Source of the DNA: Apis mellifera
Taxonomy: Eukaryota > Arthropoda > Insecta > Hymenoptera > Apidae
NCBI RefSeq assembly: GCF_003254395.2
Contig: NC_037642.1
Coordinates: forward strand, 8,259,736-8,323,735
Length of the DNA stretch: 64,000 nucleotides
Reading direction: 5' to 3'
In this document: in pieces, positions 58,101 to 64,000 of the stretch
Layout of the letters: every line of letters starts with the position of its first letter
Position numbering within the stretch: position 1 is the first letter of the stretch
Program-made: the position numbers and the translations under genes
Notes under the pieces: model-generated
The model's database searches: none
What the model was told of the DNA's origin: nothing
What the model saw: the letters and a program-made list of their open reading frames with translations, nothing else

Positions 58101-60368
58101 AAGAGAGCTTTAGTGGGACGAATGGGAGATCGAGATCGGTTGAAGAGATGTTTCCGATTATAATTTCGGTTCGATCACGATTAAAGCGATTAAACCCACT
58201 TGTCGACGGTGTGTGTGTACGGTATCTTCGTTCCACTTTCGGCTTTAATCGGTTATGCATTTTTACAATTTGCTCGAAGTCCCTGGAAAACTGGCTCGTC
58301 GAGTAGAGCACCAGGCTTCGGCATCGATCCGTAAAATTTGATTTGTTTTCGCTACGTGCCTCACCTACTTAAATCAAGTCGAGTTAACGATTCATCATTG
58401 CCTGTTTTAATTTTCGAAATATCGAGATGAATAAATATATTAATTCGAATATTGTCGTCGAGATATCGTACGAGCTGGAATTTCTAGATCGAGTTTAAAT
58501 AAAAGAAATTAGAATTTTTAACCGATAAATGATCGATCTATTTGTAAGTTGTCACAGGTGTATGTATATTATTTTTTTTTGAAATTTTTAGAAATTTGAA
58601 ACATCCGTATTGCATCGACAGAAGGAGAAGGATTTTAATCTTGGCCACGAAATTAAACGTATCGATGGGAATAAATAACTTTCTCTGGAGTGACCTTTGC
58701 CCCATATTCATCAACGGAATAATTGCTCTTCTAAGTTTAAAGTAATTATATCGAAGGAAAATTTTATACCATCCGAAGGTTGTTTAAAAATTATTTCAAG
58801 GATTCTTAAAGCTGATATAAAAGTTTTTTTTTTTTTTTTTTATAAGGGAGATTTTTCTTGTCGAGGAAAAATGCTAAAACTTTCGAGAAACTAATTTCAC
58901 TGCTCGATCAGATCTCCCGTGAAAAATGTTTCTCCGTCGTGCAATCCGTCAGAATTTTCGAGTTACATATAAATTTTTCTAAAGATACCTGTAATATTTT
59001 CTAAAATATCCATATAAAAAATTTTACGATCAATTATATAAAATGATAATCATTGAATAACAATTATTAATTTTCGCAGATATTTGCAACGAAAAATCAT
59101 TCATGATGTGTCTTTTGTCGATTTAAAAATCATCGAAATTGGTTTAACCCTTCCCTACACTCACCCATATAATTACAAATCATCTTATCTCGTATTACAT
59201 TACAGTACAGAAATTTATTTAAAGGATCCACAAATATTCGCGTGCATTCAAACGCGACGAGATAGACGTACGCCCGTGAATGCTCGTAGATAACAAATCG
59301 GACGGAAAATTATGTAATTACGTTCTTTACACGCCACCCTCTTATCGTTTGATGGACGACGAGCCGACTACGAACGGCCTCCACACCGGTTTCTGACTTC
59401 TCACCCGGCTTGATAACACGAAGTTGCGTAATTAGGGAGGAGGAGGGGGAAGATATCAGGGCAGGAATCCAACGAGCGCGTAACAACGTTACTAATTGAC
59501 CACCTCTGGTAACGACACGATCGTTGCGATTAATTACGCCTCGTGTGGGAATTACCCTCGTCAATTTTCGAGTAAAGAGTTGAGAACGCGTTTTCTTGTG
59601 ACACGATCTGCTCAAAACTCGCTTTCGAGAAAATTGCATAAAGCGACGAACTCAAGTTTTTCGAAAAGTAGATTGATTGTATATATATCGTTCGAGATAA
59701 GAGAAGTTTTTATCTCAATTGTTGTGAAAAAAAATTGAAGTAGGTGAGTGATTACATATTGGAAGAGATTGTCTGCATTCCATGAAGCTACGATTTGGAA
59801 TGAAGATGGTAAAAATTAAAGACAAGAATAACTTTTGAAGTTCGTTTATTTTCGATGCGAAAAATATCGAACGATTTTGAGAGAAGATATGGTAGATAAT
59901 GTTGCAAATGAATAGATGAATGAATAATAAAGTCATCGATACCGTTTGATACGAAGATAATTCTGATTTTATGTAAGTACATTTTATCAAGTGAAGAATA
60001 TGATGGGATTTAAGAGTCGCGAGGGAAGATTTAAAAATTTAAAGAAAGTAAAGAGTTGGAATTGGAAATAATTATAAATTTAAACTCTCGGCTTGTTATT
60101 CTAAAAAAAAAAAAAGAAAAGCGACAATCCAATATCAAAGTGCAATCGTCAATTTTTCAATCCAAAATTTAAATGTTTTCAACCGATTCAAATGAAAGAT
60201 TTACGAGTGGAGTGATCGAGCGAGAGAGAGTTGAGCAAACGCGCATGGACAAGTTTTTTAAACTTTTTACAGATTACAGAAGTCACGAGGAACGAATTCA
60301 TTTTTTTTCCTCTATAAAAAGACGTAATTCGATCAATCATAACAATACTATTAATAAATCGATAACTG

Positions 60369-60406
<38 letters not shown>

Positions 60407-63400
60407 GTCTCTTAAAAATTAATTTATGGATCAGCAAAATAAATTGCCGCTCGCGTAAAACAAACATCGTTAAACTAATCGACGCACGCGTATTTATCTT
60501 ATCGCTCGCAATTGATGCTTCAATTTGCAAAAGTATTCTCGTTGAAAGATTGACAAACATTCGAGATGTGAATTATTTATCCTTTAAAAAAATCAAAAAT
60601 TGATAACATACGGATTCGTGTGGATTCTCATCTATGATTTTCAAAAAAAAAAAAAAGAAAAAGTGAAAAATGAACAAGAATTTACGTACGCGCGTGCGTT
60701 CCATACAAACAACATCCTTGTGCACGGCCATTTTTTTATTTTTTTTTTCACAATTCTATTTTGTATCGATAAAAAGAATCTATATCCGCAAAATGGAAGC
60801 GCGATGATCGCTTCAATTTCTTCAATGCCGAGTTAGTGTTAATAGTCGAGAGAAGATTTATATATAAAAAAAAAATTATATTAATTTCTAATTCTAATTA
60901 TCATTATTATTTCACGATCCCAACGTGCATTGTTAATAATAATAGAGCGTAGCGGTGACGTAACGTGAACGCGTCATCATTCAACGTCCCACGTGAAATG
61001 ACGATGCCTCGACCTTACATAAACGTGGATTTTATTAATAAAATGCCGTGCACGCGAGTGAAAGTGAAATTGATGGAAGAAGAACGGGGGAGGGGAATGG
61101 AAGATGGTCGATGGGATGGTGGTTATCGATTCGAGAAAGTTGTTGATGCAGGGTGACGAGCGAAAAGAGGGATCGAGAGTTTTTTTAATCGGCAGGGGAG
61201 GACGTGTCGAACGTTTCTTTCAGAAACGGGGAAACCTTGCTCCACTTTTTTTCGCGCCACCGCGCTCGAATCCGCATAATTCCAATATTTTTCAATTCAC
61301 TTTGATTATCGTCACTTTCAATTATTCTATTCCCGTTCCTTTTTAATTAGACGGTGGAGAAAAAAAAAAAGGAAAAAGATGTGCAAGGATTGCGCGGATT
61401 CATTGCTTCATGTATTCTGCCTATGGACACGTATCGTTACGAGAATATCGAAAAAGGGGAGGAAGATTAAAAGTGTAAATCTCTCGCACGTTAGATTTGC
61501 GAATTTTTAAATGGAAATTCGATCTCGAATTTTAAACGTCGGGGGCGTCGAAGACCGGGCCAAACTTTTTCCAATATCCGATATCTTTTCTCTATAACGA
61601 CTGGAACAAGGGAGAATCGATAATCGTGCGTATATTTATACCGATTTATGAATCATTTCGTTGAAAAAATCGGGAGGAGGAGGGAATTGTCGCTCGAAAT
61701 GGATCAAAAGGGAGAAAAAAAAAAGAAAACGGTTTGAAAAGCACGAAAACGGGCGCGAATTAACCGCATCGGGACGAAATAGAGATCGTAATTTTAAGCT
61801 TTTACCGGCGAACACACACTCACCGAACGGGGCCATTAATCCGTCCATCACGCTTTTTGAAAACGCCACCCTTGTCGCCGATGCTCGATCCAATGTCGCG
61901 TCCTTGCCTCGATTTTTCTCTCTCTCCTCTTTTTTTCTTTCCTTTTCTTCCTTTTTTTTTTTTACGACTATCGAGAATCCTTGCTTTGTGCGCGAGGAAA
62001 CGAGCGCGGCGGGGCAAAAGTGGAGCGGTTGAAAAATAAAAAAAAAAAGAAAAATAAAGAAAGAGAAAGGGTAAGGACGAGTGAGGAGTGTCCAACGGTA
62101 AAACGGCGTGGAATGACGACGCACTTGGTTTTCTGCCAGTCATCGAGGGAATTAGTTTCGTTTCGTTTCGTTTCGCGTGAAAAAAGAATGGAGGGAGAAG
62201 GAAAGAGGGATTCCGGCTCCCCTTTGCTTTTCGCCCACTTTGTTTTGGAAGAATAGATCGTTCTCTTCGCTATCTGCTGGTCCCTTTCCGCGTGACCCAT
62301 ATTTTTAGCACACGTTCTACTCTCGAGGATGGCCACGACGAACCAGAAACGCACTCTCGCGAGGAAAGATCATCGAGAGAATATCGAGAATCGTAGACCG
62401 GTTTTGAAACGAAAAAGAAAGGAAACATGAAAGAAGAAGTACGTGGATTTACCTGAGATTTTTGAATAACATTTTGGATATTTTTCCAAATCCACCTTTG
62501 AAAGTTAAAATTTTTTGATCCGTTTGCTCGATGGATACCTGAAAATTGTTGGATATTGGAAATTATGTATTTGAAAGGGACAAATATTGATTATAAGATA
62601 TAATATATCTTGCAAAATTATGGAATCAAGTATCTGTACATCTGGAATCGAAACTGTTCCATCATTGTTAATAATTCTTCGTCTCCGATTTACGAGTTTA
62701 CGAAAGTTTATGCTGCTTTATTATTTTTTTTCTTTCTTTCTTTCAGAATGGCGCGTTAGCGACCTAGAAAATCTGTTTCTCGTCACGTTGCGTAGGCGCA
62801 GAATCGAATTAGAAGCTGGTTTTATCACTGTTTTTATCGTTGGAAGCCACCACCTCCGGTTGCGTCCTGCTTCTTGCCTTTATATATCTCGCGTGGGTGT
62901 AAGAATCTTGGTTTATAGCTCGTTTAATTGCGCGCGAAAGAGGAGGAGGAGGAGGAGGAACGTGATGCAATAACGCGATAGCACGAAGGAGATGCTGGAG
63001 GATCGTAACGTTCAAGGTCGAATCCTGTGTCGCAAACCATCCATACAAGGGAAACTCGTATTTTCTCCCTTGAACGATCCCGTCAATTTCTCTTTGTCAA
63101 TTTCCCCCCTTGTTACCATAATACGACGATAATTAACGGAATAAACCTTAATTCAGAGCCGGGGAGAAGATTATCTTGCGCGACGAGAGTTCGCCAGAGT
63201 TTCGATAAGTTTAATTAAAAGGGCGGAAAAGTTTGAGCGTGGCTGTGTTTCAACTTGGATCTTCCTCCACCTCCGATACCACGAATTTTTCCTTCTTTTC
63301 TCGTCACGATGCGTCGAAAAATCGTATAAAATATTCCTCCCCTACTACTTTTAAAGAGAACATTTCAACGCTTCTTTCATCTTGCGCAATGATAATTAAA

Positions 63401-64000
63401 AAAGCTTGCCAACAAATTTTTTATTTGATTCAAGATCGAACTTGTGTATCGACTTTATTTACGCTGGGATCGAATCGGAATAAGAGCGAAGAATGGAACG
63501 AAAGCGAGACTTTCTTTAAGAAGAGGAAACGATCGATTGGAAAAACGTTGGATGATGAATTTATGGAGGAAAAAGGGAGGGGGTGGAGAGAGATAGAAAG
63601 TTCGTTTGACGTGGAAAATGGGCGGATGCGCGTCGCGGGGAATAATGGGATTAATTAAAGGCGACGGTAGAAATTCAATCGAATTAATTGACCCCTAAGA
63701 GCTTAGGGGATGGAGAACATCGATTTGTGGCAGTGCATTATGGCGCGGTGTGATTTAGGGAGGCCATCGAATCCACTGTAAGACACCGGCCATTCAAAAT
63801 TTAATGGAACTTCCGCCAAGTTTTCTAATAATGTAACCGCGATTAAACAAACTTCTCTCCTCTCCTCTCTTCCCCTTCTCTTTATCGCGCTCTTGAATCG
63901 AGCTCTCTTCTTCCGCTTCCTCGATTCGTTCGCGGCGTGGAATAATAAAATCGAGCGAGAAACCATTTCCTCTTCCTCCTCCTCCTCCTCCTTCTCGACT
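55196..64000 (+). other. Calx intron 3, 5' part (more than 8.8 kb)
   Basis: Begins with the donor GTGAGT after exon 3 and runs to the window edge. I looked for the remaining Calx exons (the end of the cytosolic loop and alpha repeat 2) and found none, so they should lie to the right. Simple sequence includes T/A runs, (AT)n at about 60372-60403 and polypurine/polypyrimidine tracts near 61.7-62.1 kb. No other gene supported. Confidence 0.65.
60372..60403. repeat. (TA)n microsatellite
   Basis: About 15 TA units in Calx intron 3. Confidence 0.8.

Noticed and set aside
61636..62124. 162-codon minus-strand and overlapping plus-strand frames near 62 kb
   Set aside because: Driven by polypurine/polypyrimidine tracts encoding Lys/Glu or Phe/Ser runs on the two strands.
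1..64000. Transposons of the mariner type, rRNA genes, CRISPR arrays or viral insertions
   Set aside because: I looked for long terminal inverted repeats, transposase-like frames, spaced direct repeats and rRNA-like blocks and saw none. Only microsatellites, short hairpins and the three-copy intronic unit were found.

Overview
The window is nuclear DNA of an insect, most likely a honeybee (Apis). The evidence is the very AT-rich left part with small GT-AG introns, the sharp step to a much more GC- and CpG-rich right part, insect-type gene content, and an old copy of mitochondrial trnW-cox1 that resembles the bee mitochondrial genome in order and AT bias. No prokaryotic, phage or CRISPR feature was seen.

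Layout. 1-187: last codons of an ISY1-like splicing factor (+). 2903-6513: a complete eight-exon synaptotagmin-14/16-type gene (-), with a possible alternative last exon at 2177-2284. 8098-14673: four consecutive nuclear genes for mitochondrial proteins: cardiolipin synthase (+), CIA30/NDUFAF1 (-), polynucleotide phosphorylase PNPT1 (+) and complex III subunit 9/UQCR10 (+). 17022-23761: three tandem secreted leucine-rich-repeat genes (+), the third with two mutually exclusive C-termini. 24446-26597: an exon chain that splices in phase into a 71-residue protein I do not recognise, a candidate overlooked gene. 28593-64000: the 5' part of Calx, the Na+/Ca2+ exchanger (+), with an Inr/DPE promoter, three coding exons (29282-30621, 34661-34933, 55104-55195), introns of 4.0 and 20.2 kb, and a third intron that runs off the window.

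Functional reading. The 8-15 kb block serves the inner mitochondrial membrane: cardiolipin synthesis, complex I assembly, RNA turnover and complex III. Syt14 and Calx at the two ends are membrane genes expected in neurons; both have an NRF-1-like palindrome upstream. The large Calx introns hold no convincing extra coding exon. They do hold a mitochondrial insertion next to a splice acceptor, perfect short hairpins, a small dispersed repeat family, microsatellites and two blocks that look like homeodomain-type enhancers. Exon borders come from reading splice signals and reading phase by eye, and were not confirmed with transcripts.
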